Notes: generated by a model from the sequence alone, not told the origin. DNA of 64,000 nt from Faecalibacterium taiwanense (GCF_036632915.2 NZ_CP155552.1:2108001-2172000); one strand, 5' to 3'; numbered from the stretch's first letter, positions 39,991 through 50,062 are shown. Numbers and translations are program-made.

Positions 39991-41163
39991 TTATCTGCGC
40001 TTGTTCAGCATGGCCATCAGCTGGTCGTAATAGCCATTATCGCTGTTGTCCTCTTCCACGGGCTTTTCAGCAGTGGGTGCCGGTGCAGCGCCGCCTGCGG
40101 CAGAAGCTGCCGGGCTTGCAGTCTCGCTGCTGAACACAGCAGACGGAGTGGACTGTGCGCCGCCCATTGCATTGCTGATGCTGCTGCGCAGGTCGCTTGC
40201 GCTCTTGTTGTCAAAACCGGTAGCAACCACGGTCACACGCATCTCGTCCGAGAGGTTCTCGTCGAACGCAGTACCCCAGATGATGTTTGCATCGGGATGT
40301 GCGCTCTGGGTAATGAGACCTGCTGCGGTCTCCACATCCTCCAGACCGATGTCCGGGCTGGAAGTGATGTTGATGATCACGCCGTGTGCACCGGCAATGC
40401 TGGTCTCCAGCAGCGGAGAAGAAATAGCAGCCTTTGCGGCGTTCTCGGCCTTGCCTGCGCCCTTGGCGCTGCCCACGCCCATGTGTGCGTAGCCGGCATC
40501 CTTCATGATGGAGCGCACGTCGGCGAAGTCCAGGTTGATGAAGGCAGGCACATTGATCAGAGCGGAAATGGACTCAACGCCCTGACGCAGCACGTTATCG
40601 GCTGCCTGGAAGGCATTCATCAGGGTGATCTTTTCCTGGCTGATCATCTTCAGGCGCTCATTGGGAATGACGATCAGACTGTCCACATGCATGAGCAGGT
40701 TTGCAATGCCCTGCTCTGCCAGACCCATCTTGCGCTTGCCCTCAAAGGAGAAGGGCTTGGTGACGATGCCAACGGTCAGGATGCCCAGATCATGTGCCAC
40801 CTCGGCCACAACGGGTGCTGCACCGGTGCCGGTTCCGCCGCCCATACCGGCAGTGATAAACACCATCTGGGAACCCTTGAGCGCATTTGCGATCTCGTCC
40901 TTGCTCTCTTCAGCGGCGCGCTGGCCGATCTCGGGGTCTGCACCGGCACCGCGGCCCTTGGTCAGCTTGGAACCCAGCTGCACCTTGGTGGCAGCGTGGT
41001 TCTTGGCCAGAGCCTGCTGGTCGGTGTTCATTGCGATAAATTCGACGCCCTGCAGGCCGTCGCTGACCATGCGGTTGACAGCGTTGCCGCCGCCGCCGCC
41101 CACGCCGATCACCTTGATCGTCGTAACGTTTTCGTCCATTTCTTCATCGAGCATGAGTGCCAT
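39991..41163 (-). CDS. ftsZ: Cell division protein FtsZ
   Basis: 390 residues. GTP-binding GVGGGGGNAVNRM, tubulin signature GGGTGTGAAPVVAEVA, T7 loop NLDFADVRSIMKD. The C-terminal linker of about 60 residues (A, P and E rich) ends in DNGYYDQLMAMLNKRR, in place of the usual conserved tail for FtsA/SepF binding. Start ATG at 41163 is preferred because GGAGG is 8 bp upstream; the ATG at 41178 overlaps that Shine-Dalgarno. Confidence 0.96.
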   Translation of the reverse strand: MALMLDEEMDENVTTIKVIGVGGGGGNAVNRMVSDGLQGVEFIAMNTDQQALAKNHAATKVQLGSKLTKGRGAGADPEIGQRAAEESKDEIANALKGSQMVFITAGMGGGTGTGAAPVVAEVAHDLGILTVGIVTKPFSFEGKRKMGLAEQGIANLLMHVDSLIVIPNERLKMISQEKITLMNAFQAADNVLRQGVESISALINVPAFINLDFADVRSIMKDAGYAHMGVGSAKGAGKAENAAKAAISSPLLETSIAGAHGVIINITSSPDIGLEDVETAAGLITQSAHPDANIIWGTAFDENLSDEMRVTVVATGFDNKSASDLRSSISNAMGGAQSTPSAVFSSETASPAASAAGGAAPAPTAEKPVEEDNSDNGYYDQLMAMLNKRR

Positions 41164-41271
41164 AACTTTGTCCTCCATCGGATTTTATCGTAAAACTGCG
41201 CATAGCGCACAGAAATTATCTGCTTACACTTATATAACTGTATCGTATCATCTTTTTGCCCTGAATGCAAG

Positions 41272-42576
41272 TCAATTTTGCTTTTTTGAAGGTGTTTTTT
41301 TCTCGCTGGCGCTTTCCCGCGGCATTTCCCGCTCAATTTGGGCACCAAGTTCCGCCAGCATCTGTGCAAAACCGGCATATCCGCGGTCGATGTAACCGGT
41401 GTCGGTAATGCGGCTCCGTCCCCTTGCCGCCAGCGCGGCCACCACCAGTGCCGCGCCTCCGCGCAGGTCCGCAGCCCGTGCACACGCGCCCTGCAGCTGC
41501 CGCACCGGCCGGATGTCCAGTGTGCGTCCCTGCACCTGCACAGCGGCTCCAAAAGCCGCAAAACCCTCTGCACAGCCGAATCTCCGCTCAAACACCACAT
41601 CCTCGATGCTGCTGGCGCTGTCGGCGGCAAGCATGGCAGCAGCAAGCAGCGGCGCTGCGTCTGTTGCCAGTGCCGGGTATACCCCGGTAAACACTCTGCC
41701 CGCGCCGTGCAGCGCGCCCAGCCGGGTAATGACCGCACTTTCCGGCCCTGTTTCTATCCTGCAGCCCATTTGTGCCAGAATTTCCAGCAGCGGTGCATAG
41801 GTCTCCGGCCTGCAGCCGGTCAGTTCCACCCGACCTCCTGCCGCCGCGCAGGCACAGGCAAGGGTGGATGCCACGATGCGGTCGGCCATGGGCGCAAAGC
41901 TGCAGCTATACAGCATTCGTCTGCCCTGCACCCGGATGGTGCTGGTGCCCGCGCCCTGTACACAGCCGCCGCAGCGGTTCAGGAATGCTGCCAGATCGCT
42001 GATCTCCGGTTCTCGTGCGGCCCCGCGCAGGACCGTCTCGCCCTGCGCCGCAGCTGCTGCCAGAAGCAGGGTCTCGGTAGCACCCACGCTGGGGAACCCA
42101 AGTGTGATGTCCGCACCGTGCAGTCCGGCAGGCGCTGTCAGGATCAGCCTTGCCCCCTCCTCCCGGCAGTGCACGCCCATCTGCGCAAGGCCGGAAAGGT
42201 GCAGGTCCACCGGCCTTGCACCAATGCGGCACCCGCCGGGCAGCACCGTTTCCACCCGGCCAAGCCGCGCCAGAAGCGGTGCGCAGAACAAAATGGATGC
42301 CCGCATCCGCGCGGCGGCTTCCGGCGCAAGGCGGCAGGTGGAAGGCACGCCCTGCACCGTGATGTCGCTGCCCTGCCAGCGGGCCGTGCAGCCCGCACCC
42401 TGCAAAAGCTCCACGCTGGTGTCCACATCCGCAAGATGCGGCACCTGCAGAAAACGCACCGTGCCATTGCACAAAAGGGCCGCTGCCAGCAGCGGCAGCA
42501 CGCTGTTTTTGGCTGCCGGGATGTGTACTGTGCCGTTCAGCGGCATGCCGCCTGTGATGATAAGATCTCCGCCCAT
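41272..42576 (-). CDS. murA: UDP-N-acetylglucosamine 1-carboxyvinyltransferase (MurA)
   Basis: 434 residues, EPSP-synthase fold; first committed step of peptidoglycan precursor synthesis in the cytoplasm. MPLNGTVHIPAAKNSVLPLL at the N-terminus (K-N pair conserved) and LPGGCRIGARPVDLHL with the fosfomycin-target cysteine. The C-terminal 25 residues are charged and lysine-rich. It lies between ftsW and ftsZ, where Firmicutes usually carry murG, murA or ftsA homologues. Confidence 0.93.
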   Translation of the reverse strand: MGGDLIITGGMPLNGTVHIPAAKNSVLPLLAAALLCNGTVRFLQVPHLADVDTSVELLQGAGCTARWQGSDITVQGVPSTCRLAPEAAARMRASILFCAPLLARLGRVETVLPGGCRIGARPVDLHLSGLAQMGVHCREEGARLILTAPAGLHGADITLGFPSVGATETLLLAAAAAQGETVLRGAAREPEISDLAAFLNRCGGCVQGAGTSTIRVQGRRMLYSCSFAPMADRIVASTLACACAAAGGRVELTGCRPETYAPLLEILAQMGCRIETGPESAVITRLGALHGAGRVFTGVYPALATDAAPLLAAAMLAADSASSIEDVVFERRFGCAEGFAAFGAAVQVQGRTLDIRPVRQLQGACARAADLRGGAALVVAALAARGRSRITDTGYIDRGYAGFAQMLAELGAQIEREMPRESASEKKTPSKKQN

Positions 42577-42729
42577 GCAAAAAGCCCCCGTTCCGCAAAA
42601 GATACCTCATGCTATGCGGCGCGAAGGCTTTTTGTTTATTTTGTCTGCAGTTGTGTCATTTGTTTGTCCGGTTATTTGTAGCTGAACCGGCAGAGGATGC
42701 TGTCGTTTTATGGCAGGGAACGCCCGGTT

Positions 42730-43868
42730 TTATGTCTCCCCGCGGGACACCGACAGCACGATGCCCATTTCGCCCAGCAGCATCATCAGACTGGTGCCGC
42801 CGGAGGAAAAAAACGGCAGGCTGATGCCGGTATTGGGGATGGTGTTGGTGACTACCGCCATATTCAGCACTGCCTGCAGGGCCACCTGCACCACAAAGCC
42901 CACTACCAGCAGCGCACCGAACCGATCCGGTGCATGCGCCGCCAGCGTGATGCCCCGCCACAGCAGCAGCGCAAACAGCAGGATCACCGCACAGGCTCCC
43001 ACAAAGCCAAGCTCCTCGCACAGGATGGAAAAGATGAAGTCGTTCTGCGGTTCGGGCACGAACAGGTGCTTCTGGCGGCTGCTGCCAAGGCCAAGGCCCG
43101 CCGCGCCCCGGAGCCGATGGCATACAGGCTCTGGATGGTCTGGTGGCCGTCGCCCAGCGGGTCGGCAAAGGGGTCCAGCCATGAGCTGAGACGGCTGGCC
43201 GCGTAGGGCACAAGGTCCGGCATAATGATGATGGCAGCTCCAATGGCCGCTGCACCGCCCGCCCCGGCCAGCACGAACCACTTGAGGCCGGTGCCGCCCA
43301 CGAACATGAGCACCGCGCCGATGCCCAAAATGAGCACGGTGCCGGAGAGGTGCGGTTCCAGCAGCATGAGCACCGCCACCGCTCCCAGCACCAGTGCAAA
43401 GGGCAGCACCCCCACCGCAAAGCTGCCCATGCGGTCGTGGTTGAGCGCAATGATATGCGCAAACACCAGCACCACCGCAAATTTGGCGATCTCGCTGGGC
43501 TGCAGTGTGCCCAGGCCCGGCAGCACCAGCCAGCGCTTGCAGCCGTTGTACTCCGGCATGAACAGCACCGCTGTCAGCAACACCATTGAAAGCGCCAGCA
43601 GCGGCCATGCCAGCTTGTGGTAAACATGGTAGTCCACCCGGCTTGCCACCCACATGGCCCCGATGCCCAGCGCAGCATACAGCAGCTGCGGCCGCAGGTA
43701 GGCAAAAGCATCGCCCCGCCGGTACAGCGCCACTGCACTGCTGGCACTGCCCAGCATTACAAGGCCAAAGCCCACCAACGTGAGCACCAGCACCAGAAAC
43801 GGCAGGTCTATGGCCGGCAGATGCCGCAGCGGCAGGCCGCGCTTTGCATGGGCAGCAGCTTTGTGCAT
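42730..43868 (-). CDS. ftsW: FtsW/RodA family lipid II flippase-polymerase, one frameshift
   Basis: SEDS-family multi-pass membrane protein polymerising septal peptidoglycan with a class B PBP. Frame 1 carries LLYAALGIGAMWVASRVDYH, NGCKRWLVLPGLGTLQPSEIAK and LEPHLSGTVLI; frame 2 carries QNDFIFSILCEELGFVGA and PNTGISLPFFSSGGTSL. They meet at a C4 run (43106-43109), where the repaired reading is GSGGAAGLGLGSSRQ. With one base added there are 379 residues. Start ATG 43868 with GGAGG. The function is essential, so a true knock-out is unlikely. Confidence 0.9.
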
Positions 43869-43970
43869 CCGTATCACCTCCGTTCCTTTATTGTACGCGG
43901 CGGCGGTGTCGGTTAGTCATATCCCCGGCGCACCGGCGCATACACTTGCCCAGAGAAGGAGGTGCCTGCC

Positions 43971-45860
43971 ATGCCAAAACCGGAGCCGCGTCCCTTGCGC
44001 ACCCTGCCGGAACGGGCATTCCATGCCCGGGCACGGCTAGTGGCCGCGTTGATGTGCTGCGTCTGCTTTGCGGGGCTTGCCGCGCGGCTGGCGTATCTGC
44101 AGCTGTTTGCGGGCGGCTGGTATACGAGCCGTGCCCTCGGCCAGCAATTGCGCGATACTGTGGTGCCTGCCGACCGGGGCCGTATCTACAGCGCCGACGG
44201 TGTACTGCTGGCCGCCAACAGCAGCTGCTGGACATTGCGGGCCTCCCCGCGCGAGATGCCGGAGGAAAAGCTCAGCCTTGCCGCGCAGGGCCTTGCGGAA
44301 ATATTGGAGCTGGACAAATCGAAGCTGCTGGAAAAATTCAGTGACCGCATCTCCAACGACTGCCTTTTGCGCTACCGCGTGGAGCGCGACACTGCCGACC
44401 GCGTGCGGGATTTTTGTGAAGAGAACAGCATCACCGGCATCCGCATCAATCAGGACTCCAAGCGCTGGTACCCGGAGGGGGAATTTCTGGCCAGCGTGCT
44501 GGGCTTTACCAATGTAGACAACGCCGGTGTGAGCGGGCTGGAGCTGAAATATAACGATGTGCTCACCGGGCAGAATGGTGTGGTGCTCACCGCCGTCAAC
44601 GCTTGGGGCTACACACTGGAGCAGAGCTACGAGACCGAAAAAGTGCCCTTGGAAGGCAGCGGCCTGCGGCTGACTGTCGATGCCAACATCCAGCATTACC
44701 TTGAAAACGCGCTGGATTATGCGGTCAAGGAGCATCATGTGGCGGCGCGTGCCGTGGGCATCGTGATGGACGTGAACACCGGGGCCGTGCTGGCCATGTC
44801 CACCACGCCCGCCTACGACCCGAACCAGCCGCGCGTGATCTACGATGCAGCCGCCCGCAAGGCCGTGGATGCCCTTACCGGCAGCGAGCGCGCTGCCGCC
44901 CTGCAGCTGGCCCAGCAGACCCAGTGGCGCAACAAAGCCGTCAGCGACCTGTACGAGCCGGGCAGCGTGTTCAAGCTCATCACCTGCGCCGCCGCGCTGG
45001 ATGCCGGGGCTGTGAGCAAAAACTCCACCTTTTACTGCGGCGAGTCCATCTCGGTGGCGGGCACACGGTTCCACTGCGCCAACCACAAGCGCCACGGCAG
45101 CCAGACCGTGACCCAGGCGCTGGAAAATTCCTGCAACCAGAGCTTTATCCAGATCGGCGCGCGGCTGGGCAAGAAAGCCTTCTGCGATTACTTTGCCGCT
45201 TTCGGCCTGCGGGAGCCAACCGGGGTCGATCTGCCCGCCGAGCCCAAAAAGAGTCTGTACTACACCGCCGACCGCATGGGACCGGTGGAGCTGGCCTCCT
45301 GCGCCTTCGGCCAGAGCAGCAAGATCTCCTATATGGAAATGGCCGCAGCCGTGTGCGCTGTGGTGAACGGCGGCAGGCTGATGCAGCCTTATCTTGTCAG
45401 CGATATCCTAAACCCGGACGGCAGCATTCTGCAGCACACAGAGCCGGTGTGCAGGCGGCAGGTGATCAAACCGGAAACTTCTGAAACTATGCGTGAGATG
45501 ATGGAAGCCGTGGTGCTCTACGGCGGCGGGCGCAATGCCCGCATCCAAGGCTACCGGGTAGGCGGCAAGAGCGGCACCAGCCAGAAGCTGGACAGCACCG
45601 ACGAAAAAGCCCGTATTGCCAGCTTTGTGGCCGTGGCTCCCATCGACGACCCGCAGTTTTTGTGTCTGGTGTGCTTGGACGAACCCCACAGCTGGACGAC
45701 TGCCGGCGGCAGCCTTTCAGCCCCGGTGTGCGCCGAGGTTCTGGAACAGACGCTGGTGTACAAGGGCGTGCCCCGCGCCGTGGAACCGGAAACCGATCCC
45801 GATCCCGCCCAGACCGCTGCCGACCTGCCCGCCGACGGTGACAGCTTTGACGGGGCGTAA
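43971..45860 (+). CDS. Class B penicillin-binding protein (FtsI/SpoVD type)
   Basis: 629 residues. One N-terminal membrane helix (ALMCCVCFAGLAARLAYLQL), the dimerisation domain with PADRGRIYSADGVLLA, and the transpeptidase domain with SxxK in YEPGSVFKLI, SxN in ENSCNQSF and KSGT in GGKSGTSQ. A C-terminal tail of about 25 residues is rich in D, P and A. It is the probable partner of the divergent ftsW. Start at 43971 with AAGGAGG; whether it is septal PBP or a SpoVD-type paralogue cannot be decided here. Confidence 0.92.
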   Translation: MPKPEPRPLRTLPERAFHARARLVAALMCCVCFAGLAARLAYLQLFAGGWYTSRALGQQLRDTVVPADRGRIYSADGVLLAANSSCWTLRASPREMPEEKLSLAAQGLAEILELDKSKLLEKFSDRISNDCLLRYRVERDTADRVRDFCEENSITGIRINQDSKRWYPEGEFLASVLGFTNVDNAGVSGLELKYNDVLTGQNGVVLTAVNAWGYTLEQSYETEKVPLEGSGLRLTVDANIQHYLENALDYAVKEHHVAARAVGIVMDVNTGAVLAMSTTPAYDPNQPRVIYDAAARKAVDALTGSERAAALQLAQQTQWRNKAVSDLYEPGSVFKLITCAAALDAGAVSKNSTFYCGESISVAGTRFHCANHKRHGSQTVTQALENSCNQSFIQIGARLGKKAFCDYFAAFGLREPTGVDLPAEPKKSLYYTADRMGPVELASCAFGQSSKISYMEMAAAVCAVVNGGRLMQPYLVSDILNPDGSILQHTEPVCRRQVIKPETSETMREMMEAVVLYGGGRNARIQGYRVGGKSGTSQKLDSTDEKARIASFVAVAPIDDPQFLCLVCLDEPHSWTTAGGSLSAPVCAEVLEQTLVYKGVPRAVEPETDPDPAQTAADLPADGDSFDGA

Positions 45861-45864
45861 GCAA

Positions 45865-45911
45865 AAAACGGCCCCGGAAAGGTCTTCCGACTTTCCCGGG
45901 GCTGCAATGTT
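45865..45911. terminator. Bidirectional terminator between the PBP gene and xpt
   Basis: GGCCCCGGAAAGG/CTTTCCCGGGGCT stem, A-rich left flank, T-rich right flank. Confidence 0.85.
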
Positions 45912-45917
45912 TTTTGT

Positions 45918-46511
45918 TTAATTCTGCTGCGGCTGCTCGCGGAAGACGATCTCGCCGGTCTCGCTGTTCATAGACTCCACAATGGCAAGGCTCTCCAGCT
46001 GGATGCCCTTGCTGCGGATCAGCTCGCCGCCCTGCTGGAAGCCCTTTTCCACAGCAATGCCGATGCCCTCCACTGTGGCGCCGGCTTCCTTGGCCAGATC
46101 CAGCAGGCCCATCAGGGCACAGCCGTTGGCAAGGAAGTCGTCAATAATCAGCACATGATCCTCTGCCGTGAGGAACTTTTTGGAGACGATCACATTGTAG
46201 ATCTTTTTGTGGGTGAAGGACTGGATCTTGGTCTCGTAGTTGTTGTAGTCCAGATTGATGCTCATGGACTTTTTGGCAAATACCACCGGCACGTTGAACT
46301 CGCTGGCCACGATGGCTGCAATGCCAATGCCGCTGGCCTCGATGGTGAGCACCTTGTTGATGGGCTTGCCTGCAAACAGGCGCTTCCACTCCTTTGCCAT
46401 CTCCCGGAACAGCGGAATGTCCATCTGGTGGTTGATAAAGCTATCCACCTTGAGCACATTGCCCTCGCGTACGATACCATCCTTGCGAATACGATCTTCC
46501 AGCATCTTCAT
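45918..46511 (-). CDS. xpt: Xanthine phosphoribosyltransferase
   Basis: 197 residues; converts xanthine and PRPP to XMP in purine salvage. [15 protein letters not shown] and the PRPP loop [20 protein letters not shown] are intact. The start is set at ATG 46511 ([12 protein letters not shown]), where all Xpt proteins begin; GGAGGAA is 10 bp upstream. The open frame runs 35 codons further but over the promoter. The 77-nt leader is too short for a guanine riboswitch. Confidence 0.94.
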   Translation of the reverse strand: MKMLEDRIRKDGIVREGNVLKVDSFINHQMDIPLFREMAKEWKRLFAGKPINKVLTIEASGIGIAAIVASEFNVPVVFAKKSMSINLDYNNYETKIQSFTHKKIYNVIVSKKFLTAEDHVLIIDDFLANGCALMGLLDLAKEAGATVEGIGIAVEKGFQQGGELIRSKGIQLESLAIVESMNSETGEIVFREQPQQN

Positions 46512-46587
46512 AGTGCAGCAGTTCCTCCAACCTGATCTTTTCCATGCCCATGCGTTTGCAGCGCATATTTCTCTTTTTATTTCACTT

Positions 46588-46616
46588 AGTATACCGGATG
46601 CTCTTTCCTTTGGCAA
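46588..46616 (-). promoter_or_regulatory. Promoter of xpt
   Basis: TTGCCA (46611-46616), 17-bp spacer, TATACT (46588-46593) on the minus strand. Confidence 0.8.
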
Positions 46617-46651
46617 GAGGTTTTCTTGATAAATTTATAGGTTTTCCGCTC

Positions 46652-46679
46652 TTGTACTTTTTACAGATTCGAGTATACT
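46652..46679 (+). promoter_or_regulatory. Promoter of the patatin-like gene
   Basis: TTGTAC, a 16-bp spacer and TATACT, 60 bp before the start codon. Divergent from the xpt promoter. Confidence 0.7.
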
Positions 46680-46739
46680 GTAGTTAATATAAGGTGTGTC
46701 CGGCATCTGTGCACCGGCACACAGGAGGGGAGAGCATAT

Positions 46740-47609
46740 ATGAAAACGGGTCTTGTGCTGGAAGGCGGTGCCATGCGCGGCATGTTTACCGCCGGTGTTC
46801 TGGATGTATTGATGGAGCATGGCATCGTGCTGGATGGTGCCATTGGCGTTTCGGCCGGTGCGGTGTTCGGCTGCAACTACAAGTCCCATCAGATCGGCCG
46901 TGTGATCCGCTACAACACCCAGTATTGCAACGATAAGCGCTACGCAAGCTTCGGCAACCTGCTGCGCACCGGCAACCTGTACAGTGAGCAGTTCTGCTAC
47001 CACACCGTGCCGGAAAAGCTGGACGTGTTCGACGCAAAGGCATTTGCAGAGAACCCCATGGACTTTTTTGTGGTGTGCACCGATGTGCGTACCGGCGACC
47101 CCATCTATCACAAATGCCGCACCGGCGATGCCGAGGATATCCAGTGGATGCAGGCATCCGCTTCCATGCCGCTGGCGGCCAAGATCGTAAAGATCGGCCA
47201 TTATCAGCTGCTGGACGGCGGCATTGCCGATTCCATCCCCGTGCGGTTCTTCGAGTCCATCGGCTACAAACGCAACCTCATTGTGCTGACCCAGCCCAAG
47301 GGCTTTGTGAAAAAGAAGAACAAGATGCTGCCCGTCATCCGGGCACGCTACATGCGCTACCCCGCTTTCGTGGAAGCCGTTGCCGACCGTCACGAGCGCT
47401 ACAACGAAACGCTGGATCACATTGCCATGCTGGAGCAGACCGGCAAGGCGTTCGTCATCCGCCCGCCCATCCCGCTGGAGATCGGCTCCATGGAGCGCGA
47501 TCCGGTCCAGCTGCGCCGCGTCTACGAGACCGGCCGTGCTGTTGCCGAAATTCAGGTGGATAAGATCGCCGCCTTTGTGAACGAATCCAAAGCTGCAGCG
47601 GAAGAGTAA
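46740..47609 (+). CDS. Patatin-like phospholipase family protein
   Basis: 289 residues. Oxyanion-hole motif LEGGAMRGMFTAGVLD, nucleophile GVSAGAVFG (G-x-S-x-G) and aspartate motif LLDGGIADSIP give the Ser-Asp dyad. No signal peptide, so probably an intracellular lipid acyl hydrolase. Shine-Dalgarno CAGGAGGGG. The mobile element begins about 200 bp beyond its stop. Confidence 0.93.
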   Translation: MKTGLVLEGGAMRGMFTAGVLDVLMEHGIVLDGAIGVSAGAVFGCNYKSHQIGRVIRYNTQYCNDKRYASFGNLLRTGNLYSEQFCYHTVPEKLDVFDAKAFAENPMDFFVVCTDVRTGDPIYHKCRTGDAEDIQWMQASASMPLAAKIVKIGHYQLLDGGIADSIPVRFFESIGYKRNLIVLTQPKGFVKKKNKMLPVIRARYMRYPAFVEAVADRHERYNETLDHIAMLEQTGKAFVIRPPIPLEIGSMERDPVQLRRVYETGRAVAEIQVDKIAAFVNESKAAAEE

Positions 47610-47692
47610 CGGCGGCACAAACAGATATCCTACATGTGATGTTTTCGCGGCATCACGAAAATGTTAACGTCAACAAAATTATGGTATAGCAG

Positions 47693-47731
47693 CAGCCCCG
47701 GTGAACCTGACGGTCCATCGGGGCTGTTTTT
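47693..47731 (+). terminator. Terminator of the patatin-like gene
   Basis: CAGCCCCG/CGGGGCTG stem followed by TTTTT. Confidence 0.85.
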
Positions 47732-47804
47732 GCGCCGTCTTCAACGACATCGCCGCAGCTGTTCGAATCCACCCGCCCGATGAGTTTAGCCTTGTCGCAA
47801 AACA

Positions 47805-47841
47805 AAAACCTCAGCGTACTTTCATACGTTGAGGTTTTTTG
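47805..47841 (-). terminator. Terminator overlapping the recombinase 3' end
   Basis: AACCTCAGCGTA/TACGTTGAGGTT hairpin (one wobble pair), then GTTTTTGTTTTG on the minus strand. The last five codons and the stop of the recombinase lie within its proximal arm and loop. Confidence 0.8.
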
Positions 47842-49318
47842 GTGGAGCGAAGCAACCTAAATCCGAACCATTGCCCTCTGGGGCATCTTTGGCAGCGATC
47901 TCATCGAAAGTGATGGTTTTTGTGCCGTCTTTGTAGTTGAATATAATCAAAACTTTTTCATCATAGAGATAAACCGCGTTCACGAACGTGTTGATAAGCG
48001 TCTCCCTGTGGCTTTTCACGTTCGGGTCGAGCTTGCGGAACCGGGTCAGCCAGAACCGAACCTGATTTTCGCTCAACCGTGGCCGAGCGATTTTTTCTTC
48101 GGCAATCCGAATCTCAAGTTCTTTCTGCTGGGCTTCCAGCTTTTCCAAACGCGATTTGGTGGAGTTGGTCAGCACACCTGCTTGAATGGCGTTCAGCATA
48201 TTTTCAATGCCGTTCTCTACCTCGCGCATCTGCTTTTCCAGGAAAGGGAGAGTGGTGTTTTCCTGATCCTGCAACTCCATCACTTCCGCAACGATGGCAT
48301 CAATCACGGCATCGTCCTGAATCAGCTTCATGGTTTCAGCTATGACCAAATCTTCCAGCCACTCTTTACGGACGGTCTTTTTCTTGCAGGTCTTGAAACG
48401 CTTCGCGGTGGCGCACTTATAATAATGATGAACGACCTTGTTTCTACCCGTACCGCACTCGCCGAACATCATCGCGCCGCACATTCCGCAGAACAGCTTG
48501 GTGGTGAGCAAGTAATCGTCCTCGGCCTTGTGGCGGGCAGGAGCGCGGCTGTTCTTTTTGATTTTCAGCTGCACTTCCTCAAACAAATCCTTGTCCACGA
48601 TGGCCGGGATACTGTCGGGCATCACAATGTCCTTGAAGTGGTTTTCTCCGATGTACCGCTTATTTGTCAGCAGCTTCTGAACACTGTTGTAGGTGAACTT
48701 CTGGTTGCGGTTAGTGGTCACGCCGCTGTCGTTCAGCCAGTTCATCAGTTCTTTCATAGTTGCGCCATCGTTGTACCGCTGAAAGGCTTCTACCACAAAG
48801 GGAGCTTTCAGCGGGTCGACTTGAAAGAACTTCTCCTCATCCACCTTAAAACCAATGGGAATCGTGCCGCCGTTGTACTTCCCCTTCAGAACATTCTCGG
48901 TCATGCCGCGCACAACTTTTTCAGAAAGTTCTGCCGAGTAGTATTCAGCCATGCCGGTGAGCATACTCTTGACCATGATACCCGCAGGGCTGTCAGAGAT
49001 AGGCTCCGTGGCAGATACCAGCTTGACATGATTTCGTTCCAACTGGTACTCATAGTGGGCTGAATCATAGCGGTTCCGGGCAAAACGGTCGAGTTTCCAG
49101 ACCAGCACGATGTCAAACAGCCGTTTTTCGCTGTCCTTGATCATCTGCTGGAAGTCCGGGCGGTTATCGGTTTTGGCGGAAAGGGCACGGTCAATGTAGT
49201 GTTTGACCACGGTAATGCCGTTCTTTTCGGCGTAGGCCGTACATTCACGAATCTGCCCTTCGATGGATTCTTCGCGCTGGTTATCGCTGGAATAGCGGGC
49301 GTAAATCACGGCGGTCAT
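47822..49318 (-). CDS. Large serine recombinase
   Basis: 498 residues. The catalytic domain starts AVIYARYSSDNQREESIEGQ with the nucleophilic serine near position 10, and continues with LDRFARNRYDSAHY (arginine cluster). The Recombinase domain follows (YNSVQKLLTNKRYIGEN), then a zinc ribbon (LFCGMCGAMMFGECG ... CATAKRFKTCKKK) and a coiled coil near 345-400. It would integrate and excise the element. Shine-Dalgarno AAAGGGG. Lies at the outer left edge and reads outward. Confidence 0.95.
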   Translation of the reverse strand: MTAVIYARYSSDNQREESIEGQIRECTAYAEKNGITVVKHYIDRALSAKTDNRPDFQQMIKDSEKRLFDIVLVWKLDRFARNRYDSAHYEYQLERNHVKLVSATEPISDSPAGIMVKSMLTGMAEYYSAELSEKVVRGMTENVLKGKYNGGTIPIGFKVDEEKFFQVDPLKAPFVVEAFQRYNDGATMKELMNWLNDSGVTTNRNQKFTYNSVQKLLTNKRYIGENHFKDIVMPDSIPAIVDKDLFEEVQLKIKKNSRAPARHKAEDDYLLTTKLFCGMCGAMMFGECGTGRNKVVHHYYKCATAKRFKTCKKKTVRKEWLEDLVIAETMKLIQDDAVIDAIVAEVMELQDQENTTLPFLEKQMREVENGIENMLNAIQAGVLTNSTKSRLEKLEAQQKELEIRIAEEKIARPRLSENQVRFWLTRFRKLDPNVKSHRETLINTFVNAVYLYDEKVLIIFNYKDGTKTITFDEIAAKDAPEGNGSDLGCFAPPKNLNV

Positions 49319-49331
49319 GCAAACACCCCTT

Positions 49332-49652
49332 TCACTTCATTCTCCGCAGGCGGCGCACAAGGTCGGATGCGCTGTACAGCACACGGGCCACCGACACGGC
49401 ATCCTCGCCCACAATGTAGAACACCGAGTAGTTGTCCACCAGCATCTGCCGCAGCCCTTGGGTACGCTCCGGCTCGCTTTCCACCAGCGCGCAGCGTTCC
49501 GGCAGGATGTTCAGCGACTGGATGGCTTCTGCAATGCGGTTGTACTGCCCCATAGCCGTATCAGGTTCAAGCAGACGGTCAGCAATGTAGCTGTAAATCT
49601 GCTCCATATCGCTGAGTGCCATCCGGGAAATTTTCACATCATACTGTTTCAT
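49332..49652 (-). CDS. RelE/ParE family toxin
   Basis: 106 residues. YDVKISRMALSDMEQIYSYI at the N-terminus and the C-terminal IVGEDAVSVARVLYSASDL match the ParE/RelE fold. Its start overlaps the antitoxin stop as ATGA. The pair may stabilise the element. Confidence 0.88.
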   Translation of the reverse strand: MKQYDVKISRMALSDMEQIYSYIADRLLEPDTAMGQYNRIAEAIQSLNILPERCALVESEPERTQGLRQMLVDNYSVFYIVGEDAVSVARVLYSASDLVRRLRRMK

Positions 49653-49954
49653 CTGTGCTGTTCCCTGAACTGTGCGAATGCGCTTGCAGCATCCACGGTA
49701 TCACCGTTCTGAATCTCCTTAATGCCCACCTGCAAGGCTGCATGGAGCTGGTCATCGGTCATGGTGTCAGCGTTCAGAGCCGCAGGAGCCTTCGGCAGGG
49801 ACAGCGAGAAGGGGATGCCGCCAGTCAGGGTGATCTGGCGCAGGTACATATCAATGGCTGTTGCCATCGGGATGCCGAGCTGCTTCAACACATCCTCGGC
49901 TTGCTGCTTAACGGTGGGGTTGACACGAAGATTGAGTGTCATCGTTTTTTCCAT
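49649..49954 (-). CDS. RelB/DinJ family antitoxin
   Basis: 101 residues from the ATG at 49954, preceded by GAGGTGAT. MTLNLRVNPTVKQQAEDVLK and LGIPMATAIDMYLRQI are the RelB/DinJ ribbon-helix-helix signature; the C-terminal half wraps the toxin. First gene of the pair and likely repressor of its own promoter. Confidence 0.9.
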   Translation of the reverse strand: MEKTMTLNLRVNPTVKQQAEDVLKQLGIPMATAIDMYLRQITLTGGIPFSLSLPKAPAALNADTMTDDQLHAALQVGIKEIQNGDTVDAASAFAQFREQHR

Positions 49955-49972
49955 GGTTATCACCTCGGCCTT

Positions 49973-50001
49973 ATTGTAACGTATTTTGCGTTGCAAGTCA
50001 A
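49973..50001 (-). promoter_or_regulatory. Promoter of the toxin-antitoxin pair
   Basis: TTGACT (49996-50001), 17-bp spacer containing AACGCAAAATACGTT (a possible operator half-palindrome), TACAAT (49973-49978), minus strand, 18 bp before the antitoxin start. Confidence 0.8.
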
Positions 50002-50062
50002 TTCGAGGTGAACGCGCAAATGAAATTCTCCATATCGCACAATATATTCATCGTTAAATTGT

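Noticed and set aside
46512..46610. Guanine riboswitch upstream of xpt
   Set aside because: The promoter lies only about 77 nt before the start codon and none of the conserved purine-aptamer loops is visible.
47762..47780. TTCGAATCCACCCGC near the left end of the element, identical to part of the T-arm of tRNA-Tyr at 61594
   Set aside because: It is inverted relative to tRNA-Tyr, so the two cannot be attL and attR, and the preceding bases do not form a T-stem. The motif is common to many tRNAs.
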